Below, piece after piece: positions 11,118-22,697 of a stretch of 64,000 nt of DNA. The DNA is taken from NCBI RefSeq assembly GCF_000471905.2, contig NW_006498572.1:1131508-1195507 (forward strand), written 5' to 3'. A program made the position numbers and the translations under genes. The notes beneath the pieces are model-generated. The model searched no databases and was not told the DNA's origin. It saw only the letters and a program-made list of their open reading frames with translations. Position 1 is the stretch's first letter; each line of letters opens with the position of its first letter. Origin of the DNA: Amborella trichopoda. Its lineage: Eukaryota > Streptophyta > Magnoliopsida > Amborellales > Amborellaceae.

Positions 11118-12316
11118 AGACCCACCGAAAAAGGGTGGATGCTCAAAAATAAGCTTAATAACAATTAAAAGAAATTACAATAAAATCCCAAATTTAGGAA
11201 TAATAACCAAAATGCCTCTTAAACCTTTTGTGCTAATGACGACACCATCCCTCTCCGCAGGGCCTTTTGCCATTGCTGAATCTTGGAAGCTTTTTCGAAT
11301 GCTTGTGGTGGTGATTGAGACGATCCATCATTGTAGTCTTGATGCTTGTTTGATTTTGAAGAGTTTGATGTCTTTTAATTGTCTTGAGGTAGACTTTTCC
11401 TAAGAGGTAGAAATAGGGCTAAATCGTGAAACTTTGGCTGTCAATGCAATGTGATCCATGGTGTTTTGAGTCTTTATTTTTATTGTAAATTAAAGAGGAG
11501 ACTTCCATAGTCGTTTTGCACCAAATTTTATCCGTTTTGGTTCTTGCTTGAAGTAGAATTCAGGAGATCATCGAAAAAAGGGATTCCGAAGACCGGGCAA
11601 TCTTTCTTTCTTCAACCTTAGAATTTACAATATATCTAACCTTAGATTGAGTGTAACAGTTATACCAGCTTGTAGCTCTTCGTGATACGGTCTCATCGGA
11701 CATGTCTTTACAATGAACCGATGTACAAATCTCGAATTATTGCTTCACGAAGTTCAAGATGTCTGTTCTTCAAAAGATTTGATTTCCATAGTTTCGGGCT
11801 CATCTTCTCTCCAGAAAAGCTATGATTCTGGGTCATGTCACAATGAGTGCCATATGTCAAAATGACTGGGTCGTCGAGATCTAGCATGTGTTCGATTTTG
11901 AGCTTGCTCCGACTACAAACAGGCGACATGTGGTTGTTTGTAGGTTATCCCAATATATGAAGATCATGGCCTTTATGCTTGGGGTCTGGTTTAGTCAGGC
12001 CAGACCGCAATAGTATACGACCTACCCATTCTAGGTACTTTGGTCCTAGAATGTTCCTAAGAGGTTCGATTGAGCCCAAATTTGATCCGTAAATGTTTTT
12101 CGACATTTTGGATGAAACAACGGTGGTATGGTACTCTTTTGAAGCCCATAGATCAAGGATGTAGTTGCAAGGTCTCTTTATGACATGATGGTACTTTTTT
12201 CCAAGGTTGCTTAGTGGTAGGCTTATTCTGCAGTGTTCCCTTGGTCTGACGGTGTCTTGGATACCAGCAGGACTAGGTCATCACTGGCTTTGTCTTTATT
12301 TCTACCAGGGATGTAG

Positions 12317-12336
12317 GTACGTCAAAAATGACGTAC
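12317..12336. promoter_or_regulatory. Perfect 8-bp inverted repeat with TGACGT cores
   Basis: GTACGTCA, four A, then TGACGTAC form a perfect palindrome. TGACG is the recognition core of plant TGA-type bZIP factors, and each arm carries one. It sits near the presumed outer edge of LTR F. Function is inference. Confidence 0.35.
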
Positions 12337-12339
12337 AAT

Positions 12340-13997
12340 AGGGACCACACGTATAACAAATTACGCTTCGCCTAATTCGAAGCTCCCCTGAGTCTAGCCA
12401 TAATAGTTCCATCCCACATTTTTGTAGACGCCAAGTTTGAAATTGACTCCATCCTAAATCCCTGAATCCTAAGGTGTAGAAAATGAAGCTAAAACTATAC
12501 AAAACAATACCTAGTTCAACCCATTCAACCTATAGAGACCACACTAGTCTAACACACTGTAGCCCACATTAGTGCCTAGTCATGCTAAGCATTGTCAAGA
12601 TTAGACTATTCCCTAAATCCTTAATATTCATATATTAGGCACCCAATCATCCATAATATACATATTTAATAATGAAGTGTAAAGAAAATATCATACGTTC
12701 TCTTAAAACAAAGATTTTTTATTAGAAATATAAAGGAAATATACTCATAATCAAATTTTCAAGAAAATATGTATCAAGCAAATTTGATTAGCTATTAGTG
12801 ATGTATAGCACGATATGGAAAGTGAATATTCAATGTCGCAAGTTGCGTCGTTGCCACATGTCAGCTCGGGATTGGTCTAGATTAACTGACTTTCCATTTT
12901 TGGATAAATTTTTGTCTTTCTACTTTCTTTTCAAAGTTAGATTGAAAATTTTAGCCATAGACTACTCGTGGATATTTATGTTTAAAGAACTCCAATTATA
13001 AGGATAGAGTAAGCCTAATTGGATAGGTGACCTGGATTATTGATGAATGAAGCCCGGAAATGTCTTCGCGCCAAGAGCGGGAAAAATTTCTTGGTGTAAC
13101 AGGGAAGAGATATTAGTGGCATGTCAAATATGGGGATCAGACCATATGGAGATGTGTGTCATTACAAGAGAACATGTGGTTCAACTGGATGCTACAAAGC
13201 TTGGGGAACATATTGAGTGTTGGATAGCTTGTGAGCATGTTTTGTGTCAAAATGATGGCTTGGATGCAACCTTGGGTACAATAGTTGTGACAAGATGCAT
13301 TGCTGTGACTGAACTAAAACATGCATGTTGTAAATTCAATGTACATCCTACTATTGCTTATTATATATACCATGGCATATCACTCATACCACACGTGCGT
13401 AAGTGTGACCGCTGTTGCTTTATAGAGAGGTGTATATGAAGATCCATGTTTCTATTGCAATATGCAAGAATAGCTGGTCACACAATGACCCTGAGTGCCT
13501 TTAAAAACCTTGAGACTATACTAGGGAAGTGGGGACTTGTTTTACTACTTTAGTGTGCCATCCTCATGGGTATGTTTGATTTGGCTTGGTGGGAGCAGTG
13601 CTAGGAAAGTGATCAGGTCAAAGTGGAATGATTACGTCTGGCGCCTTGAGAACAAATGCACATCATGACACACACAAGCATAAAGCTTTTACCCTAAAAT
13701 ATTTTCAAAAACTATAATATAATTTTTTTAAATGAATATCATAATTTGCATGAGAACAAAGTTTTAGTTGATGAGTTAAGCATATGTACATAAAGGTGTT
13801 GAGTATTCTGTTGAATATTGGAAGTTCATAAGGAATTAGTTGAGGTAATTATCGGATGTGGCCATGTGAGTCTAGGGTGTGCTAAAGCGTATTTGAATAA
13901 GAGAGAAAAGATGCCCCATGTTAATTTGATGGAGACTTAATTTGATTCTCTCTACAAAGATGCATTACTCTTTAAGTTCTCATGATACATTTACTGA
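12340..13997. other. AT-rich stretch without a recognised gene
   Basis: I see no domain, repeat array or RNA gene here. One plus-strand frame of 130 codons (13047-13439) is described separately. Confidence 0.5.
13047..13439 (+). CDS. Unrecognised 130-residue frame, doubtful gene
   Basis: The frame starts MKPGNVFAPRAGKISWC and is rich in cysteine and histidine (for example CRCCF-like spacing near its end), but no family is recognised. There is no signal peptide or membrane segment. The surrounding DNA gives no promoter or splice evidence. It may be a chance frame in AT-rich sequence, or a fragment of an exon. I list it only because it is long for this stretch. Confidence 0.12.
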   Translation: MKPGNVFAPRAGKISWCNREEILVACQIWGSDHMEMCVITREHVVQLDATKLGEHIECWIACEHVLCQNDGLDATLGTIVVTRCIAVTELKHACCKFNVHPTIAYYIYHGISLIPHVRKCDRCCFIERCI

Positions 13998-14222
13998 TAG
14001 AATTTGAGAAAGTTCTTATTCTTGATATATTACTAGATGGTAATGATGATGATGATAAGGACGTACATCTTTTTGTGCACTTACAATGAGATAAGTGGAG
14101 GATGTTAGTAGAATTTGAGAAAGTTTTTATTCTTGATATATTACTAGATGGTAATGATGATGATGATGATAGGGACATACATCTTTTTGTGCACTTACAA
14201 TGGGATAAGTGGAGGATGTTAG
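13998..14222. repeat. Tandem duplication, period 111 bp
   Basis: Two direct copies begin at 13998 and 14109, each with TAGAATTTGAGAAAGTT, a short GAT run and a shared end GTGGAGGATGTTAG. They differ in the number of GAT triplets and at a few bases. Confidence 0.9.
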
Positions 14223-14670
14223 ATTTGGACTATGCCCCTTGTGGGTGTCAAGACCTCTGAGTAATTTTTGACATTCCTAAAGTTTAATAGAGAGAAGGGT
14301 ATCCATGGTATTGTTAGACTTGTTCATTGTAGAGAAAAAATAATAAAGCAATCCTATGCAGTAGAGATTTCCTATTTAGCGATAAAATTAACTAGAGGGA
14401 ATATTATTAAAAATAAGCATGACAACTTTGATTTGGGATAGATTCCTTCATGCGATGCGACAATCTTATAAAAAGAGAGAAAAAGAATTCCTTGTCATGG
14501 GAAGTTACGTCTCTCTCAACAAGAATCTCTCTTAAAGCATCTCTCTCTCTCCATATTTTTCCTCAATAGAAACCCTAAAATCAGAAAACCCATGTTGGCG
14601 AGTCAAGAACTTTTGGACGTTCGATTAAAGGTTTGGGATTTGCACTGTGTTTTTACTTGTCCTGATTAAA

Positions 14671-14792
14671 AGTTGACCAAAGGTTGCGGACATTGTACTC
14701 TCGACTTGGTGGAAGTAAAAGGTATGTAATAGTTGACCAAAGGTTGCGGACATTGTACTCTCGACTTGGAGGAAGTAAAAGGTATGTAATTT
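14671..14792. repeat. Tandem duplication, period exactly 60 bp
   Basis: Copies start at 14671 and 14731 with AGTTGACCAAAGGTTGCGG and run through GGAAGTAAAAGGTATGTAAT. Only one base differs by eye, so the duplication is young compared with the other repeats here. Confidence 0.92.
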
Positions 14793-15284
14793 GGATAGAG
14801 AAAAGGTATGCAATCTCTCGTGTTTTTATTTTTTCAGTGATACTATGGGACAACACAATATCTCTCGCAGTAAACTCCCATTTCCCGTTGTGCTTTGTGA
14901 CCGATGTGATCATAGTTAACGACCCCTCACATAACTCAAACAGCAATTAATTTCACTTTAACGTGTTCTCAAAGCTACAAAATTCCTTGCTAGCCTATAT
15001 TTTAGGTTCCTTAGAAATCATTGGTTTGGACTAAACCCTTGCCTATTTCATGGCTAAAAGTGCCCATTCAGCTACTTTTCCACGTCCAACAAATTTTTCA
15101 ACTTCCAAATCCATTGTCATCAACCCAAAAGCACCAAATCATAGCACTTTTCTTTGGAGATTCTTGTCATATTATGAAAACCCTAAATGTCATTGGCACA
15201 TGCAAGTTACATGGTCAAGAGTGCATGGCCTATTGCTTCCACGTGAAAGGCTGTGGATGCCAAAGGTCTTCCACGATGTCCCTC

Positions 15285-15560
15285 CAATGTGGGGCAAAAT
15301 GTGAATCCAATAAAGCCACCTATTCCATACACTAAAACTCCTAATATCCCCACCTTAGCATATAAGTAGTGCAGTGAAGTTCCATTTCTAGGCTCATCGT
15401 GAGTCCCTCACCAAGTCTTTTGTTTCTGTTATGATCATGATTATGATTGCGACATGAAAGGCGCTATTATGTGTGGAGATGGAGGTGACGATGATGATGA
15501 TGATGACGATGATGATGTGATAGACGTGGCACCCGCAGCTGCCCTAAGCAACTGTTGTAG
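15285..15560 (+). pseudogene. Small acidic-peptide sequence, copy 1
   Basis: The plus strand encodes a run of aspartates followed by VIDVAPAAAL (about 15478-15545). The second copy near 22000 reads DDDDDDDTIDVAPAATLA. The similarity extends upstream through AATGTGGGGC and a TATA-like TATAAGTA (15361). The aspartate run differs in length and the downstream part has diverged. No known family is recognised. It is shorter and less regular than copy 2, so I treat it as a relic. Confidence 0.35.
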
Positions 15561-15655
15561 GATCCATTGAAGTAGAGTTCTTCCTTGCTGTATGAGGGAA
15601 AGGTTTCTATACTTCCCCCACTTGATCATTTGATCTAGATCTGATGCCTCAGAGA

Positions 15656-15682
15656 ATATATATCTATATATATATATATATC
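15656..15682. repeat. (TA)n microsatellite
   Basis: The run is mostly TA dinucleotides with one CTA interruption. Confidence 0.9.
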
Positions 15683-16173
15683 ATAAGAAAAGTTAATCTT
15701 CTATACGCATAAACAATAATCCCTGCATATACATGCCTATACCAACATAAATATTACTGATACACTGTGTCAATTAATCTCTTAGTTTTTGTAGAATAAG
15801 TAGCATGATGAGATAGAGAACAATCGTGGTTCCTTATGGACACATAATTGGCCGCTGTACTTGTTTCTGGTAGTTGTGCTTAACTTATAGCATTAAACTT
15901 TTCTAGCATTGTTCGAGGGTTTAAACTTTGAATGTTTCACTCAAGAAATAAGATAAAAGAACCTACCTTTCTTTTTATCAATTCAAATTGGGGCTTGGTT
16001 GATTAAGTTGCTGGCAATTCCAACCTTACATCCAAGTTTAAATCAAACGTCCAATTGCCAAAAAAAATTGCATTCAGTTTTCGGAGATTCGATTCCTTGA
16101 ATTGATAGTTTATTGGCAGCAAGAAGAAAGCCACATCGTTGGATCTTTCTTTCTTCTTTCTTCCTCTATTGTT

Positions 16174-16508
16174 TATAACATTAACAATTATTGTCCATTC
16201 ATATCAATATAACATTAACAACTACTGTGCATTCATATCAATCTGAACCAGTAATGGAAACTACACAATATTAAAGCAAGAACATGAAATGAAAAATTCA
16301 GCAACGTGCATTCACATAGTACAAAGATTTAGCGTGGTTTGGTCACAATCGTGACCTACATCCACAAGAGAATGGCACGAGACTTTACTTACTGATTTGG
16401 GAAGATATTACAAGATGAAATCAAACTGAAAACATCAATTTCCAGCAACCCTTTCTGTTGGACCTTAGCCCTAGATAATGAGTCTCTAACCAAGATTAGA
16501 CCTTAACC
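16174..16508 (-). repeat. Partial copia-1 LTR plus short linker, in tandem with the 3' LTR
   Basis: The stretch 16174-16457 matches the first 300 or so bases (plus-strand order) of the copia LTR, including AACATGAAATGAAAAATTCA and the ATTTGGGAAGAT landmark. It is followed by a linker of about 50 bp containing GAGTCTCTAACC, and then by the longer LTR copy. The same order of partial LTR, linker and LTR occurs at 31217-32226. Inside it the segment with TGCATTCATATCAAT is itself doubled. Confidence 0.7.
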
Positions 16509-17095
16509 TGCTGGGATCAATTGATGAAAAATCAGCAAGGGTTTATAACATTCATAGCTATTGTGCATTCATATCATTATAAACAAGTAATGGAAACTAC
16601 ACAGTATCAAAGCAAGAACATGAAATTAAAAAACCAATAAATTGCATTCACAGAACACAAAGATTTAAGGTGCTTCGGTCACAAATTGTGACCTACATCC
16701 ACAGGAGATAGTGCGAGACTTTACTTACTAATTTGGGAAGATTATAAGGTGAAATCAAGCTCAAAACATCAACTTCCAACATCTATTTCTCACTCAAAGC
16801 AGGGTTCAAAACAGGGCACCAAGAATGCCTAAAAAAGAGTTCTCTTTGACACTTTGTCGTACTAAAATAGGGCACACAACAAACCCACAATAGAGTTCAA
16901 AGCTTTTGCTCACTTTCTCTCTCTAAAACAAAGCACACAATACCCCTCAAGAGAAAACCTAATTACAGCCCAATCCCTCTATCTTTTTCTTCACTCTAAA
17001 CAAAAGGGTTTTAATCCCTTTCGTTTTTAAAGTTTCTACAATATCACAACCATTGGATTAGATGCAATCTAATGGTCCAAATCCTCCATTGCCTT
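16509..17095 (-). repeat. 3' LTR of copia-1
   Basis: The sequence matches 19644-20220 in the same orientation. Shared landmarks are GTTTATAACATTCA, CACAAAGATTTAA, GGTTCTCTTTGACACTTT and GGATTAGATGCAATCTAA. The right boundary toward the coding part is approximate. Confidence 0.75.
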
Positions 17096-17097
17096 AT

Positions 17098-19625
17098 GTC
17101 ACTCTTCAGCATTAGGGAAATACATAGCCTCCTAAAAAGATTCAGGCTCACCATTATTAGTATACAAAGCATAATATAACAAAGGAGAATACATTGGTGT
17201 GGGCTTGTAAAGGTGTGTGGATCTTTTCAATTCTGGCTCAGGTGTAAGTGGTAGTCCTTCTTCATCTTGAATTAATTCAATGTCATCCTCATAACTAGCA
17301 TCACGTCTATCAAAACTATCTTAAGCTTGGGCTTGACTCTCTTGCATATGCCAAGGTAAAACAATGAGATTTGGTTCTCGTATATCCACAACAAGTCTTT
17401 CTTGTTTTGGCTCTTCCTACTTCCTTTTAGCAAAACTTATATTCTCATTAAAGAGAACGTCTTGACTTCTAATAGGTTTTTTTGCAATAGGATCCCATAT
17501 CTTATAACCTCTATCATCACCATCATACCCAACAAAAACACATCTTCTGAACTTGGCATCCAGCTTGGCTCTATTCTCATTGAGCACTTGAACATAAGCT
17601 TCACACTTAAATGTTCTCAAGTGTTCATATGATACCCTTTTACCTCTCTACGAAATTTCAAGTATTTCATCATTCAATGGTGTATTGGGGGATCTATTGA
17701 TTAAATATACAACTGTATTAGTAGCTTCAGCCTAAAATTGTTTACCAATACCAGATTGTGAAAGGATGCTTCATACTCTTTCAATGATGGTCATATTCAT
17801 TATCTCAATGATACTATTTTGTTGTGGTGTCTCAAGAATATTCTTTATCCAATGAATGTCTTTTTCTCTACAAAAAACATCAAAAGCATTCGAGCAATAT
17901 TCACCACGATTATCAATTTGCAAGCATTTTATAAATCTCTCTGTTTCACTTTCAACCTTGGTTTTGAAAACTTTGAAAGTTTCAAAAACTTGATCCTTAG
18001 ATGCCAGAGGATACCACTAAAACTTTCTAGAATAATCATCTAAAATAGTGACAAAATAAGAAGCTCCACCAAGAGATTTAACCTTAACAGTGTAACAAAA
18101 ATCAGAATAAATCAATTCTAATGTCTTTTTCTATGAGATTCATTTACTTTAAAACTAACTCTATGCTGCTTATGCTTGGCACAATGGTCACAAAAATCAA
18201 GAAATGAATGTTCAAAAATAGGAAGATTTTGAGTTTGCCATACCTTTATATCATGCTCAATGAGATGACCCAATCGACTATGCTAAATTTGCATGTCCTC
18301 TTGCTTAATCGTTGTAGAAACAATCTTCTCTGTAGCATCATTCCTTTGAGTCATGCCATGAAGAGTGTCGACTCCTATCTTTTTTCTCTTTCAACATTGT
18401 CATACAACCTCTTGAAATCTTCTATGACCCATTTCCAAAAGTCACTATGATACTAGAGTCATATAACCGCCCAGTTGAAATAAGATTTTCTTCAACTCAT
18501 GAACATGCCTCACATTTATCAATGTGTGCTTTTTTTCATCTAATTGCTTGATAACAATATTTTCAATGCCCCAAATTTTGCAAGCTCTATGATCACCAAG
18601 ATAAGCCAAGGCACTGTCCACATCTGTGTGGGATAAAAAATATGACCTTTCTGGGCAAACATAAAATGAAGCACCAGAGTCTCAAACCCAAGTATTTGCA
18701 ATGAACAATGTTGTGCATGCAACACTAAAAGTGAACCCATCTTGACCATCTAAAATTGTACTTGCTTCGGCATGGCCATCCTTGTCTTTGGCCTCTTGTT
18801 TATTCTTTATAGCATAACAATCTTTTCTTGTATAACCAGGTTTCTTACAATACCCCGTAAGTAGCCATCTTGTCATGTGACTTGGACTTGCCTCTGTTAT
18901 GAAATTTACCTCTCTTAAATCCACATGCTTGGTCTCTATATTGTGTTCTTCCTTTATCTCCAGCTGCCAATGTTTGATTTGACTCAGCAATCATTTGTGT
19001 GGATGTATTTTTAGTCTCTTCATTTAACAATGAAGCAACAAAATCTTTCAAATTAAACTTGTTATCTATTGTATTAGTTACAGTGGTAAGCAATGTATCC
19101 CAACTAGCAAGCAAAGAACTTTACAAAAGTAAACATAACACGTCTTCATCCAAATTAACTTTCAAATACTCAATTGTGTAGAAATTGAATTAAATTCACT
19201 CACATGCGATCTAATTGTAGCACCTTCTTTCAATTTCAAAAGAAATAATTTTTTAATCGCATGCACTTTATTTCCACAAGAGGGTTTCTCAAAAGATTGC
19301 TAAAGCTCTACAGATGTTTTACATTGACAAACATCAAATAAAATTGATAGTGAAATACATGGTCTAATAGTTGCCAAACATTTTCGATCAAGAATATCTC
19401 ATTCTCGATCTTCCATTCCATCGTGCATGGCCTCTTTTCTTCGAATTGGCCTATCAAATTTTTTTCCAGCGAGATAATCTTCCATCATTATTTTTCATAT
19501 TGGCTAATTACTTTGATTTAATTTTTCAATTCCATTACCTTTTCCATTTTAAAGAAAAATAGAACAAATAACCACAATAGCAAAAACAAACCCCTTTCTT
19601 CATAGACACAATGAAGAACAAACCC
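17098..19625 (-). pseudogene. gag and integrase pieces of copia-1
   Basis: Read right to left, the N-terminal gag part (19625-18690) has a Cys/His knuckle, and integrase-type sequence follows (about 18500-17400). The conserved post-integrase block reads AKLDAKFRRCVFVGYDGDDR. The same region of copia-2 (34111-34617) is better preserved and confirms the assignment. The frame is broken in many places. Confidence 0.7.
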
Positions 19626-19628
19626 TAG

Positions 19629-19640
19629 GCTCTAATACCA
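19629..19640 (-). other. Primer-binding site of copia-1 (initiator Met-tRNA)
   Basis: The plus strand reads GCTCTAATACCA. The reverse is TGGTATTAGAGC, one base from the standard copia site TGGTATCAGAGC seen intact at 27015. It abuts the 5' LTR. Confidence 0.8.
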
Positions 19641-19643
19641 GTT

Positions 19644-20283
19644 GTTGGGATCGATTGGTGAAAAATCAACATGGGTTTATAACATTCACAACTATTGTGC
19701 ATTTATATCAATATAAACAAGCAATGGAAGCTACACAATATCAAAATAAGAACATGAAATGAAAAATCCAGCAACATGCATTCATAGAGCACAAAGATTT
19801 AATATGGTTCGATCACAAATCGTGACCTACATCTATGGGAGAATGATGCGAGACTTTACTTATTGATTTGGGAAGATTACAGGGTGAAATCGAACTCAAA
19901 ACATCAATTTCCAACAGTCGTTTCTCACTTTATGCAGAGCCCAAAACAGGGCACCAAGAACACCAAAAGATGGGTTCTCTTTGACACTTTCTCCTACTAA
20001 AATAAGACACATAGCAAATCCACAATGGAGCTCAAGACTTTTACTCACTTTCTCTCTCTAAAATAGAGCGCACAGTAGCCCTCAAGAGAAAATCCAATTG
20101 CAGCCTACTCCCTCTATCTTTTAATCACTCTTTCTCTCTCTAAACAAAAGGGTTGTAATCATTTTACTTTCTAAAATTCCTACAACATCACAATTATTGG
20201 ATTAGATGCAATCTAAGGCCCAAAATAAGAAAAAGAGGAAAACATTAAAACAACATGTGTGATTTGTCTTCACACATGTAACA
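19644..20283 (-). repeat. 5' LTR of copia-1
   Basis: The LTR runs in plus-strand order from TGTTGGGATCGATTGG to CACACATGTAACA, about 640 bp, with TG and CA ends. Copies or part copies occur at 16174, 16509, 31217 and 31590. Confidence 0.8.
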
Positions 20284-21784
20284 TAACCTACCTTTTACCG
20301 GCCTTGACCAACCTAAAACCCTAGTTGACCCATAAAATCAAAATATAATATAAATAATATTTTAATGGGCCATAAAACCCCATTGAAATGCCCAAGAACC
20401 CTCTGTCTTGACCCAAAAGTCACCGCAACAGTCCCTGGAGGTGGGGGACAAGTGGCAGGATACTACCACCTTTTTAGGACCCACAAAGCTTTAACGACAC
20501 AGTCGGACAAACCCTGCCATTCGATAGGAGCCATTGCATAGCCATTTTCTTATAAAAGGGCCTTTTTTCAGGCTGGTCTGAAACCTTTTGATTTAACCCC
20601 AACCCTAATTTCACGAAATTGGCCCTACTACCCCTTTAGCCCCTAGGAACCCTAGACATGCCCTGAACGTAGGTCTAGGTTCCCAGGTACCATTGCTAGT
20701 ACAACAAGATTAACCCACTCATCCTAGTCCCACACAAACCATAATAATTTCAAAACCTAAGCTAAGGACCATCTTAAGCATCTTAGTCCATCGTGGTCCC
20801 TTCTCGTGTCAAAGGCCTTACTCTGACGCAAAGAACTCTTATTTTCGAGCGTCTTTGACTCAAGACTCTGAAAGACAATGGGAATGGTCCCCTCGCACCC
20901 ATATCTCTAACTTAGGCCGTCAACTCTGAGTGTTGCGGGTATGTTGGCGTGCGGTTCACAAGTAGGCCCGCGCACTTTTCCTCTTCCTTTCTTGCAGTTT
21001 TCTTTGTAGTTCAATCATACAATCTTATTATTCGCTTTTGGAGATCTGCTTCTCAAAAGTTTCTACCTAAGTTTCCCTAAATTTTTTGTTTTCTGGTTTT
21101 GAGGTGAATTTAGTCTATGCATCCGGTGGTCCGTGCGGGGAAAGTCTTGGTCAATTTCCCATAAACGGGCATCTAAGAGCCGTCATAGCTGGGAAAAGTG
21201 AGATATTTATAGTTGTAAATCCTTGCACACAGTGGACTCATAGTGACCCACACTTCTGAGCACGCGGGGAAACACACTCAGGCACGTGGGACCACAGACA
21301 AAGCACAATCTTTGGGTGCCAAATGGGACTGAAGGGTGCCATGTGAGATTCCAACTTGGAGATAGTAAAGATATGAAAGGAACTAGAGAATAAACCAAGT
21401 ATAACCTTTCGCTCATATTCTTTTCGTGAACATCCTTTGACGAAGTTGATTGTACAAACATAGTAGCTATGCAAAAGAAAACTACATATTTGGATAAATT
21501 TTTACATTTAAATCTCATTAACAACATGATTTTTATGGTGAACCAGTCTGAGTTTCCACGAGGAACTCGAACTGGACCCCCATCGGCTCCAAGCCAGCTT
21601 GGCTAATTTCTTAAGAACTGATACAAAAATTGGCATTTGCTGTGAGTGCACGCCTCGTTGCTCCCACATGAATTTTGTGGATAGACACCAGCTTCCATAT
21701 GTTCTGCATGATTTTGACGATCCCTTGAGACCATGTGGATGAAATGCCTCCATGTCACTCATACTCAAACTTTAATTTTTAAAT
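20284..21784. other. Unassigned stretch with a promoter-like site
   Basis: There is no recognisable gene. A good TATA box (CTTATAAAAGGGCC, 20549-20562) is followed by leader-like sequence with CCCTAG motifs and then mixed sequence up to 21200. This order resembles an LTR of an unidentified Ty3 element in plus orientation, but no second copy, primer-binding site or clean ends were found. Confidence 0.3.
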
Positions 21785-22118
21785 TTTCTCAATGTGGGGA
21801 CCAAAATATGATTAACCCACTGCGTTGAGTATAAATAGGACTGATGGGCAAACCCTATCTGCCATTAAAAAACCGGGCTACTTCTTCATCAGTGTCTTAG
21901 AATTCTTGTTGTTGGTGGACAACATTTTTATAACTAGCAACCCTATGTTGGTTGTTGACGAAAGTTATGATTTCTTCCTCGATTTTGTTAATAGTGGCAA
22001 TGATGACATAGCGATTGATGCAATAATGCATCTCGATGGAGACGATGATGATGATGATGACACAATAGATGTCGCCCCAGCTGCAACCTTAGCGTTTGGG
22101 CCTGTGCCTTATTTGTGA
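21785..22118 (+). CDS. Small acidic-peptide gene candidate, copy 2
   Basis: A TATA box (TATAAATAG, 21831-21839) lies about 110 bp before an ATG at 21942 that opens a frame of about 58 codons, starting MLVVDESYDFFLDF and ending DDDDDDTIDVAPAATLAFGPVPYL in two parts (stop at 22116-22118). A longer frame in the same register starts at 21825, but that ATG lies at the TATA box, so I prefer the inner start. The peptide is very acidic, with seven consecutive aspartates after HLDG, and has no clear signal peptide from the inner start. I do not recognise the family. The related sequence at 15285-15560 shares the TATA region and the D-run/VAPAA end. It could be a small host gene family or part of an unidentified repeat. 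Confidence 0.3.
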
Positions 22119-22661
22119 ATAAGGGTGCTTGATGGAAGGTAGTTGCATTACTGCCATTTAATATCCATGTGCATGCAGGCAGGATATTTCTGAAGACCCT
22201 TTTTTTATACTACATCAATAGAGTTTTACCCATAAATGCACAACTCTAAAATTTTGATGTTATAGATATTTGTACAATGAGATAAGTAATGGTATTACTC
22301 AGTGATTACTTTTAAGATTATACAGCTTTCTGAAAGTGGTGATTCTCGTAATGATCCCATTGCATCTGGCTATACACATTTAATCGTTTACTTCTTTTTG
22401 TTTCAAATACTGAAGCTTCGAGAGAATTTTGTACATATGGAAACTGGTGCTGTTTTTGCTTGTTAAATAGCCCAAGCAGAAGAAATGAAAGAGATTATAT
22501 GGGCTACCCGTCATGGCTTTTTAACTTAGTGAACCAAACTTAGTAAAGCATCAAAGAGGTCTTGAATGATTATATTTCAAAAGACAAAACCGAGATGTTA
22601 TTTTCAAGCAAATGGAGAACCCACAATCTTTGCATCGCTCAACGCAATGGTTACAAAGCAC

Positions 22662-22697
<36 letters not shown>

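Larger units (their letters stand above)
1..12310 (-). mobile_element. Element F: Ty3/gypsy LTR element, Tat-related, no pol seen
   Basis: This is a large LTR retroelement read right to left. Parts in order are a 5' LTR (about 9532 to 12310), a degenerate primer-binding site (9513-9531), a gag-like region (9382 to 5698), an oppositely oriented gene relic with a plant mobile domain (2690-5210) and a 3' noncoding part with a minisatellite (1-960). No reverse transcriptase, RNase H or integrase motif was found between gag and the left edge, so F looks non-autonomous. The 3' LTR lies outside the window. The LTR resembles those of elements D and E near the promoter and in part of U3, which is why I place F in the same broad Tat group. 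It is broken in many places and looks old. The right LTR boundary is uncertain by some hundreds of bases. Confidence 0.7.
9532..12310 (-). repeat. 5' LTR of element F
   Basis: The left end is set by the primer-binding site. In minus-strand order the LTR has a U3 (about 12310 to 11120), a TATA-like site (11108-11117), then a long leader holding a tandem duplication and a GA-rich stretch (10905-10950). The U3 segment around 11820-11910 resembles the U3 of elements D and E, including the sequence over the CGTCGAGA core and the nearby ATATGGCA. The right boundary was not found as a clean terminus. Confidence 0.55.
16509..20283 (-). mobile_element. copia-1: Ty1/copia element
   Basis: A minus-strand copia element has a 5' LTR at 19644-20283, a primer-binding site for initiator Met-tRNA next to it, gag, an integrase part, and a 3' LTR at 16509 to about 17095. 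Parts seen are a gag zinc knuckle (about 18790-18860, CKKPGYTRKDC), integrase-linked pieces (18000-17400) and the C-terminal block at 17417-17620 with FVGYDGDDRGYKIWDP. Reverse transcriptase and RNase H are not recognised, so it is incomplete as well as broken in many places. By eye the LTR pair differs at many positions, so the insertion is old. Confidence 0.8.

Noticed and set aside
20400-21200. Possible solo LTR with TATAAAAGGG
   Set aside because: A second copy, clean TG/CA ends and flanking duplications were not found, so I left it as unassigned sequence.
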